Of a stretch of DNA of 64,000 bases, positions 10,462-22,170 are shown in pieces. The translations under genes were made by a program, and so were the position numbers. The notes under the pieces were generated by a model that did no database searches, was not told where the DNA came from, and worked only from the letters and a program-made list of their open reading frames with translations. Positions within the stretch are counted from its first letter, which is position 1, and each line of letters starts with the position of its first letter. Source of the stretch: Adiantum capillus-veneris (taxonomy: Eukaryota > Streptophyta > Polypodiopsida > Polypodiales > Pteridaceae); assembly GCA_014529385.2 (NCBI GenBank), contig CM043969.1, positions 73,886,676-73,950,675 on the forward strand, written 5' to 3'.

Positions 10462-13336
10462 TGTAAGGTCTCCACCTGGCCTAGAAGAAGCTTACCTATC
10501 TAAAATTTTGAGCCTAAACATCAATTTTACAACAGATGCTATTTTTAGCAAGTTTCAGTAATCACATATCATTTCAGTGATGTAATCCTTGTAGAACTTT
10601 TATTTCTGGTCAAATTCATTTTTTGTGAAAAATTTCCAAAAATAGTAAGTTTTGAGGTGCTTACACCCACCTAGATGCGACTGTCTCGTCAAAATCTACC
10701 CAGTCCTCAATTTCCATAAGAATAGCTCTCTATTCCAAAAACTGCTAAATATAGCAGGCAGTGTGCATCTGACACCTTAGTTTGTACTCCTCAAGCTGTT
10801 CTTTTAATAGCTTCAGAATTAAATTCTAATAAGTCAAGCTCACTCTAGACAATTAATTTTCATCCTAGTGTTAATAAATCAATTCCTAAAGTCAAAGGTA
10901 TGCATATGTATGCATGTGCATGTGTATGTATGTCCATGTATGCCCATAAATGACCCATATCTATGTCTTATGTTATGTTGACTCTAAGCATGGGTAAGTA
11001 CATAAGGTGTATCACTTAATTAGGTAAAAGAGGACACCTCTAGTGGTTAGTGAGAGGCTTATGCCACCTCTACTTCTTCTTTTGGCAAGAGGGGGTGAGC
11101 AAGGGAGGTATGGGAAAGCCTTGGCCATCAAGAAACCCCAAAAGTCTATATAAGGGGCATTCCCACCCAATTTTACACACACACTACCCCAAGATCTCTA
11201 CAACAAAGTGTTGCTACCAAAGCTAGTCCTTGGAGGAGCGTATCTATGTCACCTAGCACACACAAGGAGGCTTAATCAAAGGGTAATTAATGTCAAGTTA
11301 TGCTAATCCTATTTCTCCATAGCCTCTTTTGTCTAGAGTCTTATGTTGAGCCTATACTACTACTACTCTATGCTAGCTGGTTACACCAATTTATATTCCA
11401 TAGTGTCTCTCAATGTATGTGTGAATGTCAATAGCCTCTCATCTATTGATCACACCCTCCCTTGTTGGATTAAGGAGCATAGTAAAGTTAAATTGATCTC
11501 TTGATTGATGCATAGAAATACATCTTGGTGATGAACTATTTCTTTTTCACTCATGCGTATTAGTGCATATTAATGAAGGAATTGTTCCTTTATCCTTTAT
11601 GTACTTAATTGTAGCACAATCAAGGTGAAATTAACCCCTTGGTTTGCATAGAATTTAGTGCATATCTTTATTGATTGTGCATAAAAGGGTGAAATTGATC
11701 TCTTTTGCACTAAAATTGATGCACGATTGTAATCTTCTTTGTACGTTAAAGCGATGCATGATTAGGGTCTCCTATTGCATTAATCAATTTGCACATAATC
11801 TATGCATAGTAAAGTTGAATTTGATTCTCTTTTTACCCTATTCTATGCATGGTTATAATCTATCTTTGTACATTAAATTGATGTACCTAATTGATGCAAG
11901 AATATGACCTCATATTGAATATGGTAGATGATTGTTATGGTAATCTTATGATGAGTTTACAAGAGGATTATGCATGCTTGGTTATGGTAATCCTATAAAG
12001 TATTTATGAGGAGATTATAGTCTTTTCTTTCACTCATAATTAAGTGTCTAGACTAAGAAGAATTAATCTTTTCTTATGTATCATTCGATACATAAATAGG
12101 GGAAGATTTCTCCTTCTCTAATTCACTTAAGCTTACTTAGCATGTTGATTGATCTTCTCTAACCATAATCCTCTCTTGAAATACTTAGTTATGTGAAGTT
12201 ATTTTTCCTCTTTTCTATGAAAGTTTTATGCAAGTATGTGTGGTTGTCCATAACCCAAGTCAAGTCTCTACTTGAGGGAGGTTATGGCATGAATCACCAT
12301 TTTAAGTTCTTAAGAGCTTGCACTTCCCTAGACGTAGAAGTTGTCTCAAATAGCTCATCGTTATGTGCAAGATTAGGTTTACTCCTTCTCATAATACTTG
12401 TGAATGTTACTCATTATTGGTGTGGAAAATGGTTCATCACACATAGCCTTTTGTTTCTTTGGAGTTTTCTAATCCAAGTAGTGGTACATGGCCCCCATGA
12501 GAACTCACTTTGGTGGCGCTAATGATCGCGAGGCGGGTACTAGCAACGCGGCTCCCAATGGCAAGGCACCCATAAGGGAGGAGGATCCAACCATCTCACG
12601 AAGCAAGGGAGCAAGGATTGATGAGGTAGGCTCAAAGTAATGCATTTTTTTCATTTAATTAAGCATTGCATTACATTAACTAGTGAATGATTGAAACTTT
12701 CCAAATTGTGTTGGTAAAACCAATCAAAACTAGGGCATGAGAATCTTAATTGTCTTGTTAAATTTGAACCTAAATAAAGTAGAAAAAAAATTGTTTGACA
12801 GTTTACTAATTGATCAAGGAAAGATTGTTTGCCTGGGAAAAATATAGCAACATAACTTCATTCTATTCCAATATTGAAGCTAGTCAAGAACCCCCTCTTG
12901 ATCACTAGGGGATAGCTCGCGAGGTTATTGCAGGAGCTAGTGTATTTTGTTATGCAGAGCTAACCAGTTAGGGGCTCAAATGTTCACGACTTGCGGGTTA
13001 CGCGGTGGATACATGATTTTACCTGGAGGGTTACTCCATAATGGGTGGGTCATGGACTGGTCGTAGAAACTTCCTCTAGCGGATGTCCTCTGGTTTCTCT
13101 CTTATGGAAGGTGAGAATTAGGAATGGCAGAACATTGTGTTCGTTCATGCTTTCCCTGCAAGATAGGACTTGGACCCCTTTTCAATGGCTCGGACTCAAG
13201 TTACTTGGTGACAAGAGTCTATCCATTAGAAATCTTCTCTATCTAACTATGTCTTTCTCAGTCGATTAGGGCCTAGCTACCTACCAGGTACCCTCCTTTT
13301 GCGAAATGGATATGGCAACAAGTTGGGGACCTCACA
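10462..13336 (+). repeat. Element C 5' LTR (about 2.9 kb)
   Basis: The left boundary is set by the copy at 15133: both start TGTAAGGTCTCCACCTG and align for about 550 bases. The right end is inferred from the PBS at 13339, with the LTR ending CTCACA, so the LTR begins TG and ends CA. It holds a TATA box near 11147 and little coding potential. The 2.9-kb length depends on the PBS call, because the second LTR is truncated. Confidence 0.65.
11147..11154 (+). promoter_or_regulatory. Likely TATA box of the element C LTR
   Basis: TATATAAG in the context GTCTATATAAGGGGC lies inside the LTR, on the strand that reads toward gag. The spacing to the PBS (about 2.2 kb) would imply a very long R-U5. Confidence 0.5.
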
Positions 13337-13338
13337 CG

Positions 13339-13351
13339 TGGTATCACAGCC
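13339..13351 (+). promoter_or_regulatory. Element C primer-binding site, tRNA-iMet type
   Basis: TGGTATCACAGCC differs by one base from the plant initiator-Met PBS TGGTATCAGAGCC. It starts two bases after the inferred LTR end. This would prime minus-strand DNA synthesis. Confidence 0.7.
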
Positions 13352-14204
13352 TAGGTTTATGAACTGGAAAAATAGTCTTGTTTGAAACTTTTAAATTAAT
13401 GGTGGATAGTGAGATAGCTGTACTCAAGAACGTCAGCATTGATGTTTCAAAAAGATGCCAACGTTGAGTATCGCAAGTTCAAGACCTTTGAGATAATGTA
13501 TACGGAGGCGTGTTGCTCTCCAAATTACATTTTCCATCAAAGTATGATGGAAGTTTTGATTAAGGCTTTTGCTCCCCCATCAACAGGAATCCATCAAGGA
13601 TGGAAGCTTGCATGGAGTAGTAAGGGTGGTGTCTTTTACATCGATGCTACAAAACTTGAATACCTATCACTGATTTGAAGAAGATTTGTTAGGCGCATGA
13701 GTTGTGGGTTATCCAAGTTTCTTACTTCCTTGGGACTTCTAAAGAATTCAAGATCACTGTAGATGGTACCAAGACAACCTTGAACAGATGGATCTTTGAT
13801 CAAGCGAATAAATTAATCCATAGTGATAGGATTAAGCCTATTACCGTTCCATATATATTTCTTCGGAACAAGAATTTTTGTAGTATTTGAGCCTATTACC
13901 AATGTGTACGAGAGGTACTATTCTGATGAGATAATAGACTATTTAAGCATCTAACTTCAGACACCTATCATCTGTATCACCATGTTCCTGGGCAGTCAGG
14001 TATGCGGATCCTTTAGATGCTGCCAAGCTTTGTATTGAGTTATAAATAAAATTTACCTTAGCCTCTTGGAAAGGCTACCTTTGTAAATATTCTGTCATAA
14101 ATATGAATTTGAATTTTTGTGATTTATCTTGAAGTTAATTTTAAGATTGAATCGGTGTGCTAAGTCTCTAGGTTTCCGTCAATTTATCGACGTGAATATT
14201 ATCG
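13352..14204 (+). other. Element C leader; no gene seen
   Basis: The untranslated leader between the PBS and gag. Several short frames exist (for example 13439-13678) but none shows a known motif, and they stop repeatedly. Confidence 0.45.
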
Positions 14205-15059
14205 TATAGGTACCACCTACCGCTCTCTACACTGCCGCTCAAGAGAAGAAACTTCTTCTCAAGAAACCCCAACCTCCCAATTTCAAGGGAGAAGAAGCTA
14301 ATGTAGAGCATAATGTTGAAGTCTGGTTAGAAGCAATGGATGACTATTTTGAACCTACGGGCACTCAACCAGAAAACCAGACTATGCTCGCGATGTTCCG
14401 CCTAACTGGTGATGCCAGAATATGGTGGAAACATCATTACCATGATTCTGACATTGTAGGATCTTCTCAATCTTGGGAAGATATAAAAGCTGCGGTGACA
14501 CGATGTTATCTACCCCAGCTCATAGGGCTATTAAGATGAATGAGTTCTTCCATCATCGACAGCTATCTTTGACAGTGGAAGAATATTATTTCAAGTCTGT
14601 AACATTGAAGAGGTATGCTCCAAAGATGTCTTTAGAACATCAAATAGCCAGATTCTTCCAAGGTCTCATAGAACCTCTAAATAGTAGACTTGAAGCTCTT
14701 AGACCAACAACCTTACAAGATGCCTTTTTGAGAGCTAAGACTTGAGCTTCAGAGATTATATAGCAAAGAGGGCAAGGTCAAATAATTGGGACAACAGACT
14801 GGCCAATTTTGCTTGCCAAAATCGATCGATGGTAGCCACCACAACAGCTACTACTGAATTTCCCAATGTGCATTGCTTCGAGTGTCAAGAATTTGGGCAT
14901 TACAAAAATCATTGCCCTAGGAGAGTACAAGCAAACGGTGCAAATGTGAGCCCCCCACCTACAAATGGAAGAGGCCAACCAAGTAATCGTGGAGGACGTG
15001 GATGTGGAGCTCATGCCAAAGCCAATGCTGCAATAGGCCAACCAACTATGGAAAGATGA
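14205..15059 (+). pseudogene. Element C gag (capsid and CCHC zinc knuckle), frameshifted
   Basis: This matches the Retrotrans_gag pattern of Ty3/Gypsy elements. PPNFKGEE and VEVWLEAMDDYFEP lead in, then LTGDARIWWKHHY and SWEDIKAAVTRCYLP. After a frame change comes LSLTVEEYYFKSVTLKRYAP and FFQGLIEPLNSRL, and after a second change a zinc knuckle, CFECQEFGHYKNHCP (C-x2-C-x4-H-x4-C). The capsid would bind RNA and form particles. Two frameshifts (near 14500 and 14745) break it. No protease, RT or integrase follows: only about 75 bases separate the gag stop from the next LTR copy. The start is uncertain because the frame is open upstream of the first Met at 14336. Confidence 0.82.
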
Positions 15060-15132
15060 TTGCTCCTCCAAAGAATTTTTCCTGACATATTCTTGAGATG
15101 AGGAAATCTCAAATTTTTCACGTTGGGTAGAA

Positions 15133-15683
15133 TGTAAGGTCTCCACCTGCCCTAGAAGAAGGTTACCTATGTAAAATTTTAAGCCTAAACATCAGTTTGG
15201 CAAAAGATACTATTTTTAGCAGGTTTCACTAACCAGATATTATTTCCGTGTTGTGATCCTTGTAGAACTTTTATTTTTGGTCAAATTCATTTTTTGTAAA
15301 AGATTTCCAAAAATAGAAAGTTTTGAGGTGCTTACACCCACCTAGATGCGACCCTCTTGTCAAAATCTACCCCATCCTGAATTTCCATAAAAGTAGCTCT
15401 CTGTTCCAAAAATTGCTAAATGTAGCAGGCTTGTGCATCTGACACCTTAGTCTATAGTCCTCAAGCTCTTCTTTTAATAGCAAGTTTCAGAATTAAATTT
15501 TGATAAGCCAAGCTCACTCTAGAAAATTAAATTTCATCCTGGTGTTAATAAATTAATTCCTAAAGTCTAAGGTATGCATGGGCATGTGTATGTACGTCCA
15601 CGTATACCCATAAATGACCCATATCCATGGACCCATGCCTTATGGTATGTTGACTCTAAGCATGGGTAAGTACATGAGGTGTA
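15133..15683 (+). repeat. Element C 3' LTR, truncated
   Basis: The first 551 bases of the LTR are repeated with moderate divergence (for example CTTACCTATCTAAAATTTTG against GTTACCTATGTAAAATTTTA). Similarity ends after GGGTAAGTACATGAGGTGTA. The purine-rich GTTGGGTAGAA just before 15133 is a plausible polypurine tract. Confidence 0.85.
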
Positions 15684-16554
15684 GTTTCTTACTTACATGT
15701 GTTCCTGATTTCAAGGGATATTGTGATGGACAAGATGCACTTGCAAGCCATTCATGACCACTTCAGTTTTCCTTCTTCATGAATGGGGACACACCAATAA
15801 TGCAATACAAAGTACATGTTGCCACACCAGATTGGAGACCAAGTGATGATATTACACTTTGAAAGAAAGATAGCAATGGGAAGCCAATGTTACCAGTTGG
15901 TTATCCTCCTCTATTACTACCAATGGTAGAGTATGTGAAAGGCCAAGAGGAGGTCATCCTAGGCATAAAGGATTACATTAAATTTTGGCAAAACATTGGA
16001 AATGGATATTTTGTTCCACGCTATTACAAAGACTGTGATAGACTACTTGAATGATGTAATATAGGAGCTTGATAAACCCATCCTCCCACAAGCTGGGTTA
16101 TACATGCATTTCTGGCCCAAAACGTAAGGTCCTAGATTGATACCCAACTAGATACCAAAAGAATTATAGGATATGAAAAATTCGGTGATCATTATTGTGG
16201 GCCTCAAAGAGAGAAACCAAGGGAGGAATTCAACCCATTTGCAGATGTCCAATAAGGAGACATTGTTCTATTGCTTCCTTCATATCAAGATGTATATCCT
16301 ATTTGGCTTGCAATGGATGTGTAAAAATTACAAAACTTAAAGAAATTAATGATACAATATTGGACACCATGTGTAAGAAGAAGTGTCTTGACTAATGTTG
16401 AGGTCTATGCTAACTGTTGGAAAGGCTTTTGGATGGAGAATAAAGCATATCCTTGTGTTTAAGAAGTTGTTGATGCAATTGTTTGGTCATGGGACCTAAA
16501 AATCTAGGATCGTATACAAGAATAAATATATTAAAAAGGGAAGCCAAGAAATCC
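15684..16554 (+). pseudogene. Unidentified decayed coding stretch
   Basis: I do not recognise a family. Between about 15760 and 16060 one plus-strand frame reads as protein-like text (NGDTPIMQYKVHVATPDWRP, LPVGYPPLLLPMVEYVKGQE, GIKDYIKFWQN, YFVPRYYKDCDRLLE) with a stop in the middle and stops after it. Composition and phrase-like hydrophobic pattern suggest a real former gene or a transposon gene. It abuts the truncated C LTR on one side and the D array on the other. No motif allows a function. Confidence 0.35.
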
Positions 16555-17317
16555 CAACAAGGGTTGCATATAAATGGAGAAATCCAATCCCGTAAGGATG
16601 CATGAAATCCTTAAAAATCATACGAACCCAAAAAAATTTGCATCTCTCTTTATTTATGGTGTTTATAAACACCCCCTTTAACCACTATCAATATCCTTGG
16701 TTGCATGCGCATGATTGGGGGGGGGGGCTCCCAAGATATGTGAAAATTTTCCAATTATGCAAATTGCACCAATTTCAATTTTCCCATAATGCAAAACTTT
16801 TTCCATTTTATCCAAAAGTCTCTTTAATGCTGATTTATCATCATTGAGTTAATTAGCCTAATATTGATAGATGTTTCTTAAGGCAGTATGGCATTTAAAG
16901 GAATCCTATTAGAATTTGAAGGCTTACCTTGCCTTTGACATATGACACATTCCTTAGCATAAATGTGAGCATCCTTTAGTACAGTAGGTCAACAAAGCCT
17001 TGCTTGAAAGATCTTCTTCATGTGATCTCTATTGAGAAGTGTCCACCTGCATTTAAAAACTGAGCTTCCTTTGACAACATTTTTTGCTCCTCATCATGAA
17101 TACATCTCCTAACAATCTGATAAATGCCTTTTTTGTAAAGTGATATTGCTATAGCCAAGAACGATTTCCTCTTCAAGGAAAACTTTCTTGTCTAATCTAT
17201 GGTAAATGACTCAAGCATTAAATCACTAGTTAAAAATGTGAGCATTTCATCATACCGAGAATCAAAGATTAGCCATTTAAATGCAAGAAGATCAACATCA
17301 AGAAGTTGATCATGAAT

Positions 17318-17521
17318 TTACACTACACGCTCCCTTGACTCTAATCTACTCAGGAAATTGGCCACTACAAGCTCTTTCCCATGTGTGTGAACAATGACAT
17401 TAAAGTCAAACTCTTGCAACAATAGTGTTTGTCTTGCTAGTCTTCCATCTAAATGAGGTTTTTGAATCAGATACAATAGTGCATGATGGTTAGCATGGAA
17501 GGTAATCCTATTTTTCAACAA
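17318..17521 (-). pseudogene. Element D unit 1: RNase H fragment
   Basis: HANHHALLYLIQKPHLDGRL corresponds to the TDHQALLYL region of non-chromoviral Gypsy RNase H, and LLLQEFDFNVIVHTHGKE followed by VANFLSRLE corresponds to the C-terminal ADHLSRL end. The aspartate of TDH is changed (ANH). It is flanked by stops. Confidence 0.75.
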
Positions 17522-17653
17522 ATAGTGCTTGAATTTTTTTAGGGCATATGCATCCCTAAGTCCCCTCTCTCAATAACATTGTAGTTCCTTTCTCTTGAGG
17601 TCATCAACATATTTTCATAGTCGGATTGGTTTGAACCATCCCTTAACCACTTT

Positions 17654-17890
17654 CTACATTAAAATTGATCCTATTGCAATATCAAAAGCATCCACAAATA
17701 GATGAAGTAGAAAAATCCAATTAGGAGGTTCACGAATAGGTGCAACCACTAACATTTTCTTCAAAATATGAAATTTTCTCTCTTGTGCTAGGACCAATTT
17801 AGTATCTGTGTTGATTAAATGACTCAAAGGTGCACCAATATAACAAAGATATGTTACATGTCTTCCATGCCACTTCATAAATCTACTCAA
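17654..17890 (-). pseudogene. Element D unit 1: RT thumb to RNase H start
   Basis: MSRFMKWHGRHVTYLCYIGAPLSHLI and FVDAFDIAIGSIL match the region between the RT connection (YRRFI, PLTHLL) and the first RNase H aspartate (VDAS-YAIGSIL). The RNase H fragment 17318-17521 lies directly downstream on the same strand. Confidence 0.65.
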
Positions 17891-19136
17891 TTTCTATAGC
17901 TTCTCAAAAATTGGAACCTTTTGAATGGATTTATCCCTCTTTGGATCAATGGATAACACCTCCTCTAAAATCATAAACCCTGAAAGAGTTTCCCTCTTTA
18001 TAGTAATTGATTTTTAAGGATTAAAGCACATTATGTATTTTTTGCATCCCTCCAAACATTTTTTGAGATGTTCTAAATGTTTTAAATTCTTACTAAATAC
18101 ACTGAAATCATCAAGGGAAACTCTCATGAATGAATTTAAAAAGGGTTTACATACAAAGGTTGATGTTTCTAAAGAGGATGAAGGTCCAGTTTTTAGGCTA
18201 AAGCTCAGCTCCCCACCCTATTGTAAAAGCAATTTTATGCTCATCTTTAGGTGCCATCTTTATCTGGTCATAATAATTGGAGAATCCATCCAACATACGA
18301 TACATTCATGGCCAGTAACTCAATCCAATAGTGTATCAAATAAATGGTAATGGAAAAGGATCTGACATAGTAGCTACATTCAAGGTCTTATAATCCACAT
18401 AGACTCTTACTTTACCATTTTTTAGGCACTATCGCAATGGGTGATAACCATCTTTCTTCATGAATATGCTTGATGAAACTAGCCTGTAGAAATTTGCCAA
18501 GCTCCTCCTTAACTTCCTTTGCATAATTTGGATTCATTATGTACCTCTATTATATGATAGGCATTGTACCTTGCCTTTGATTAATCTTATGTTGATAGAA
18601 GTTGAGACCTTTACCTTTCATGTATGAATAGTCCCAAGAAAACATATCTTTGAATTCAATCAACAAGAGCCTTAAAAAAAAATTCATCTACACTCTTGCC
18701 TATTTTGACCATCTCATGTTCTTCTTCAATTTCTAAAACTGATTTCTATAATTCTTATTCCAATGTCCTGGTAGATTTGGACATATGCTCCAAAAGTCTT
18801 TGTTCTACTACAATGGTAGCTTCACTCCTCCCGTCTCCTTTTTCTCTTCTTGTTCCATAATCTTCTCCTTTTCCAAAACTAATTGTTCATCCTTAGTGAT
18901 CACTATTCCTAGAAAAAATTGATCTAAATAGTTTTCTAGTTTTTCTTGTAAACCCTACATTGTCAAAACATTAATGTCAACGACAAGCTCAATGGAAGGA
19001 TTGTGGCTAGCAACAATTCCTCCTCTTCTAGGTCATCCACTTCAACTACTAAATTTATAGCTTGTGCCCACAATGGCATGTGTGCTTGTTGCAACTTCAC
19101 TTCTCTAATCATGGGTAATCTGATTTTCTTCTTACC

Positions 19137-19439
19137 CTATTTGATCAACACTTCATTTGATCCCGAATGCTTCAATTTAGCAGTTTTGAACCAAGGTCTA
19201 CCCAATAACATAGGGTAGGACTCATTATCAAACTCCATCTTTACGTTTTCAATCACAATCTTTTGATCTATCAAGATCCCCATTGGTTGGAGTCTCCTGT
19301 CATTAACCATTTTTACTTCAAATGGAATAGGTGCAAGCTTAGGGACTCCCATCCTATAATGCATAGATCCAAGTAAGATATTAAGCCAAGATCCCATCAA
19401 GAGGCCCAACAAGGGTTGCATATAAGTGGAGAAATCCAA
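19137..19439 (-). pseudogene. Element D: retropepsin fragment at the unit 1/2 junction
   Basis: LKMEFDNESYPMLLGRPWF carries the retropepsin LLGRPW motif. The active-site region reads LLMGSWLNILL because the repeat junction replaces the DGGSG seen in unit 4. The first 20 or so residues come from the junction sequence, so this is a chimera made by the duplication rather than a normal protease. Confidence 0.7.
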
Positions 19440-19881
19440 TCCCGTAAGGATGCATGAAATCCTTAAAAATCATAAGAACCCAAATCTTTTTTTGCATCTC
19501 TCTTTATTTTTGGTGTTTATAAACACCCCCTTTTTCCAAGAACTATCAATATCCTTGCTTGCATGCGCATGATTGGAAGGGGGGGGGGGGATTACCAAAT
19601 ATGTGAAAAATTTCCACATTCTGCAAATTGCACTAATTCCAAATTTTCCATAATACAAAACTTTTTGCATTCTATCCAAAAGTCTCTGTAATGCTGATTT
19701 ATCATTATTGAAATAATATTCTAATATTGATAGATGGTTCTTAAGGCAGTATGGGATTTAAAGGAATCCTATTGGAATTTGAAGGCTTACCTTGACTTTG
19801 ACATATGACACATTCCTTAGCATAAGTGTGAGCATCCTTTAGTACAATAGGTCAACAAAGCCTTGATTGAAAGATCCTTCT

Positions 19882-20109
19882 TCATGGGATCTCTATTGAG
19901 AAATGTCCACCTGCATTTAAAAATTGAGCTTCCTTTGACAACATTTTTTTCTCCTCATCATGAATGCATCTCCTAACAATCTGATATATGCCTTTTTTGT
20001 AAAGTGATCTTGCTATAGCCAAGAACGATTTTCTCTTCAAGGCAAACTTTCTTGTCTGGTCTATAAAAAATGACTCAAGTATTAAACCACCAGTTAAAAA
20101 CAAGATCAT
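19882..20109 (-). pseudogene. Element D unit 2: integrase H2C2 N-terminal domain
   Basis: LYKKGIYQIVRRCIHDEE and AQFLNAGGHF match the stretch leading into the integrase zinc domain. The second histidine is in GGHF, while the first (usual EAH) is Gln-Phe-Leu. The C-x2-C half (CVICQRQGKP) is readable in another frame downstream near 19790. Upstream residues (FLTGGLILES, RKFALKRKSFLAIA) follow RNase H. Confidence 0.75.
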
Positions 20110-20769
20110 TTCATCATACCAAGAATGAAAGATTAGCCAATTAACTACAAAAAGATCAACATCAAGAAGTTGATCCTAAATTTCCACTACACGCTCCCTT
20201 GACTCTAACCTACTGAGGAAATGGCAAAGTCAAACTCTTGCAACAATAGTGTACGTCTTGCTAGTCTTCCATGTAAATGAGATTTTGGAATGAGATACAA
20301 TAGTGCGTGATGGTTAGCATGGAAGATCATCCTCTTTCGCTTGAGGTCATCAACGTATTTTCATAGTGGGATTGGTTTGAACCATCTCTTAACCACTTTC
20401 TACATGAAAATTGATCCTATTGCAATATGAGAAGCATCCACAAATAGATGAAATGGAAAACCCCAACCAGGAAGTTGAAGAATAGGTGCAACCACTAGCA
20501 TTTTCTTCAAAATATGAAATTCTCTCTCTTGTTCTAGGACCAAGTAAATTTAGCAACTATTTTGATTAGGTGACTCAAAGGTGCACCAATATAACCAAGA
20601 TATGTACATGTCTTCCATGCCACTTCATAAACCTACTTAATTTCTATAGCTTCTCAAAAATTGAAACCTTTTGAATGGATTTATCGCTCTTTGGATCAAT
20701 GGATAACACCTCCTCTTAAATCATAAACCATAAGTTTCCCTCTTTATAGTAACGGCTGATTTTTAAGGA

Positions 20770-21069
20770 TTAAAGCACATTCAATTTTTTGCATCTCTCC
20801 AAACATTTTTTGAGATGTTCTAAATATTTTATTTGCTTACCAAATACACAGAAATCATGAAGGGAAACTTTCGTGAATGAATTTGAAAAGGGTTTAGATA
20901 CCTTTGTTGATGTTTCTAAAGAGGATGAAGGTCCAGCTTTTAGGCTAAAGATCATCACTATATGCACCAATGCTCTCCACCCTATTATAAAAGCAATTTT
21001 ATGCTCATCTTTACGTGCCATCTTTATCTGGTCGTAATAATCAGGGAATCCATCCAATATACTATACAT
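20770..21069 (-). pseudogene. Element D unit 2: reverse transcriptase palm fragment
   Basis: YSILDGFPDYYDQIKMARKD corresponds to the RT motif A region (SFLDGFSGYNQI), and VSLHDFCVFG sits where YMDDFSVFG is expected. The first catalytic aspartate of the pair is now His. Intervening RT text is garbled by frameshifts. Unit 4 keeps both aspartates in the same place. Confidence 0.75.
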
Positions 21070-22170
21070 TCATGGCCAGCAGCTCAATTCGATAGTGTAT
21101 CAAATAAATGGTAATGGAAAAGGATCTGACATAGTAGCTACATTCAAGGTCCTATAATCCACATAGACTCTTACTTTACCATTTTTTAGGCACTATCGTA
21201 ATGGGTGATAACCATCTTTCTTCATGAATAGGCTTGATGAAACTAGCCTATAGAAATTTGTCAAGCTCCTCCTTCACTTCCTTTTCATAATTTGGATTCA
21301 TTATGTACCTCTATTATATGATAGGCATTGTACCTTGCTTTTAGTTAATCTTATGCTGAAAGAAGTTGAGACCTTTACCTTTCATGTCTAAATAGTCCCA
21401 AGAAAACATTTCTTTGAATTCAATCAACAAAAGCCTTTATAAAAAATTCATCTACACTCTTCCCTATTTTGACCATCTCATGTTCTTCTTCAATTTCTAA
21501 AACTGATTCCTGTAAATTTTATTTTGATGTCCTTGTAGATTTGGACATATGCTCCAAAAGTCTTCGTTCTACTGCAATGATAGCTTCTCTCCTCCGTCTC
21601 CTTTTTCTCTTCTTGTTCCATAATCTTCTTCTTTTCCAAAACTAATAGTTCATCCTTAGTGATCACTATTCCTAGAAAAATTTGATCTAAATAGATTTTG
21701 AGTTTTTTTCTGTAAACCCTACATTGTCAAAACATTAATGTCAAAGACAAGCTCAATGGAAGGATTGTGGCTAGCAACAATTCCTCCTCTTCTAGGTCAT
21801 CCACTTCAACTACTAAACTTATATCTTGTGCCCACAATGGCATGTGTGCTTGTTGCAACTTCACTTCTCTAATCATGGGTAATCTGATTTTCTTCTTACC
21901 CTATTTGATCAACACGTCATTTGATCCCGAATGCTTCAATTTAGCAGTTTTGAACCAAGGTCTACCCAATAACATAGGGTAGGACTCATTATCAAACTCC
22001 ATCTTTACGTTTTCAATCACAATCTTTTGATCTATCAAGATCCCCATTGGTTGGAGTCTCCTGTCATCAACCATTTTTACTTAAAATAGAGTAGGTGCAA
22101 GCTTAGGGACTCCCATCCTATAATACATAGATCCAAGTAAGATATTAAGCCAAGATCCCATCAAGAGGCC

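Larger units (their letters stand above)
16555..19406 (-). repeat. Element D array, unit 1
   Basis: First of four head-to-tail units, all starting CAACAAGGGTTGCATATA on the plus strand. Read on the minus strand each unit runs protease, RT, RNase H, integrase zinc domain, then a non-coding stretch with a homopolymer run. Unit 1 is 2852 bp and keeps an RNase H segment that is partly deleted in the other units. It is also the most diverged copy. Confidence 0.88.
19407..22170 (-). repeat. Element D array, unit 2
   Basis: 2764 bp, very close to units 3 and 4. It carries the same RNase H deletion (GGAAATGGCAAAGTCAAAC junction near 20220) and the same stop pattern, which shows that it was copied after the segment had already decayed. 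Confidence 0.9.

Noticed and set aside
19003-19218. Repeated plus-strand frame beginning MASNNSSSSRSS (19003, 21767, 26808)
   Set aside because: It is the reverse strand of the protease-RT linker of the D array, repeated only because the DNA is.
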